DNA of 64,000 nt from positions 4,030,001 to 4,094,000 of the forward strand of contig NZ_JAGINT010000001.1 in NCBI RefSeq assembly GCF_017876295.1. Reading direction: 5' to 3'. The notes beneath the pieces were generated by a model. The model was not told the origin of the DNA. It saw only the letters and a program-made list of their open reading frames with translations, and made no database searches. This document shows positions 63,531-64,000 of the stretch, piece by piece (position 1 is the first letter of the stretch; every line of letters begins with the position of its first letter). The position numbers and the translations under genes were made by a program. This DNA is from Kribbella aluminosa. GTDB taxonomy: Bacteria > Actinomycetota > Actinomycetes > Propionibacteriales > Kribbellaceae.

Positions 63531-64000
63531 GGGACGGCCTGACCCGGATGCTCAGAGCACGCGGAGTTCAGGTCACCGCCGCCGTCGACAACGGGCCGGA
63601 CCTGCTCGCCGCCGTGGCAGCCGACAGGCCGGACGTGGCCATCGTCGACGTCCGGCTACCACCCACCTTCACCGACGAGGGATTGCGCGCCGCGCTCAAA
63701 GCCAGACGGGAGGCGCCCGGGCTGCCGGTTCTGGTGCTGTCGCAGTACGTCGAACCCCTGTACGCCCGCGAGCTGCTGACCGACAACGCAGGCGGCATCG
63801 GCTACCTCCTCAAAGACCGAGTCATGCGCAGCGCCCCCTTCATCGACGCGGTACGCCGAGTCGCCGACGGCGGCACCGCCATCGACCCCGAAGTCATCAC
63901 CCGCCTGCTCACCCACAACTCCAGCGACACCACCCTGGCCACACTCAGCCCCCGAGAACGCGAAGTACTCACCCTCATGGCAGAAGGCCGCTCCAACACC
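63494..64000 (+). CDS. NarL/LuxR-family response regulator (cut off at window end)
   Basis: The frame from GTG 63494 runs 169 codons to the last base of the window without a stop. Receiver domain: VVIAEDLFLLRDGLTRMLRA with the acidic pair, phospho-acceptor Asp in PDVAIVDVRLPPTFTDEGLR, and Lys in GGIGYLLKDRVMRSAPFIDA. The LuxR HTH begins LATLSPREREVLTLMAEGRS and is cut. The gene overlaps the histidine kinase by 37 bp, the standard arrangement in actinobacteria, so the pair is one operon. Targets are unknown. Confidence 0.94.
   Translation, partial: MRVVIAEDLFLLRDGLTRMLRARGVQVTAAVDNGPDLLAAVAADRPDVAIVDVRLPPTFTDEGLRAALKARREAPGLPVLVLSQYVEPLYARELLTDNAGGIGYLLKDRVMRSAPFIDAVRRVADGGTAIDPEVITRLLTHNSSDTTLATLSPREREVLTLMAEGRSNT

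Overview
The window is high-GC actinobacterial DNA. The family content (SepH, LppU-like protein, DUF6596/DGPF ECF sigma pair, many WYL, TetR, LysR and Lrp regulators, dense GTG starts) points to an Actinomycetia soil bacterium. Gene style recalls Nocardioidaceae such as Kribbella, but that is inference. No rRNA, intact tRNA or CRISPR array is visible. The most informative landmark is a 28-bp site at 9709-9736 that matches the actinobacterial XerC/XerD dif consensus as I remember it at all but two positions. If correct, the window spans the replication terminus of a circular chromosome.

Region 1 (1-20.2 kb) is a terminus-type accessory region. It holds small resistance-like and detoxification genes: five intact aminoglycoside/choline-kinase-fold phosphotransferases, two GNAT acetyltransferases, NUDIX, LLM flavin oxidoreductase, hexapeptide acyltransferase, three SAM methyltransferases (one a remnant) and VOC proteins. 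There is also a methionyl-tRNA synthetase behind a foldable leader and one complete IS3-family element (10679-11992, 23-bp inverted repeats, 3-bp AGG target duplication). Many genes here are broken: frameshifted VOC and P-loop kinase genes, truncated kinase, nucleotidyltransferase, LysR and methyltransferase pieces, and an IS30-type remnant.

Region 2 (20.2-31 kb) starts with remnants, then a heterodimeric ABC exporter with one degenerate ATP site, two serine beta-lactamase-fold hydrolases, a lipoprotein, and a DGPF protein-ECF sigma pair. A near-identical promoter-like block (TGTCGGA, 16 bp, CGTTG) precedes both the second beta-lactamase-fold gene and the DGPF-sigma operon. The simplest reading is an autoregulated ECF42-type sigma factor that also drives the hydrolase. 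This is the best candidate for an undescribed small regulon here.

Region 3 (31-46 kb) is a mosaic of regulator/enzyme pairs: TetR with an alpha/beta hydrolase and a clear palindromic operator, TetR with a zinc-knuckle tail beside an NmrA-like reductase, divergent WYL regulators, LLM oxidoreductase with a deaminase, Lrp with a papain-like hypothetical protein and a sugar-nucleotide reductase, OsmC and others. Some remnants persist.

Region 4 (46-59.5 kb) looks like stable core genome: propionyl-CoA synthetase, threonine dehydratase-like enzyme, rhomboid protease, Cmx-type MFS exporter, DUF389 membrane protein, TrmB/LuxR regulator, secreted HNH nuclease, YaaA, aldo/keto reductase, aminopeptidase N and the cell-division protein SepH.

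Region 5 (59.5-64 kb) has a truncated Tn3-type transposase and a TPP-enzyme scrap, then a lipoprotein alpha/beta hydrolase preceded by a 20-codon coupled leader ORF, and a NarL-type two-component system whose response regulator runs off the window end.
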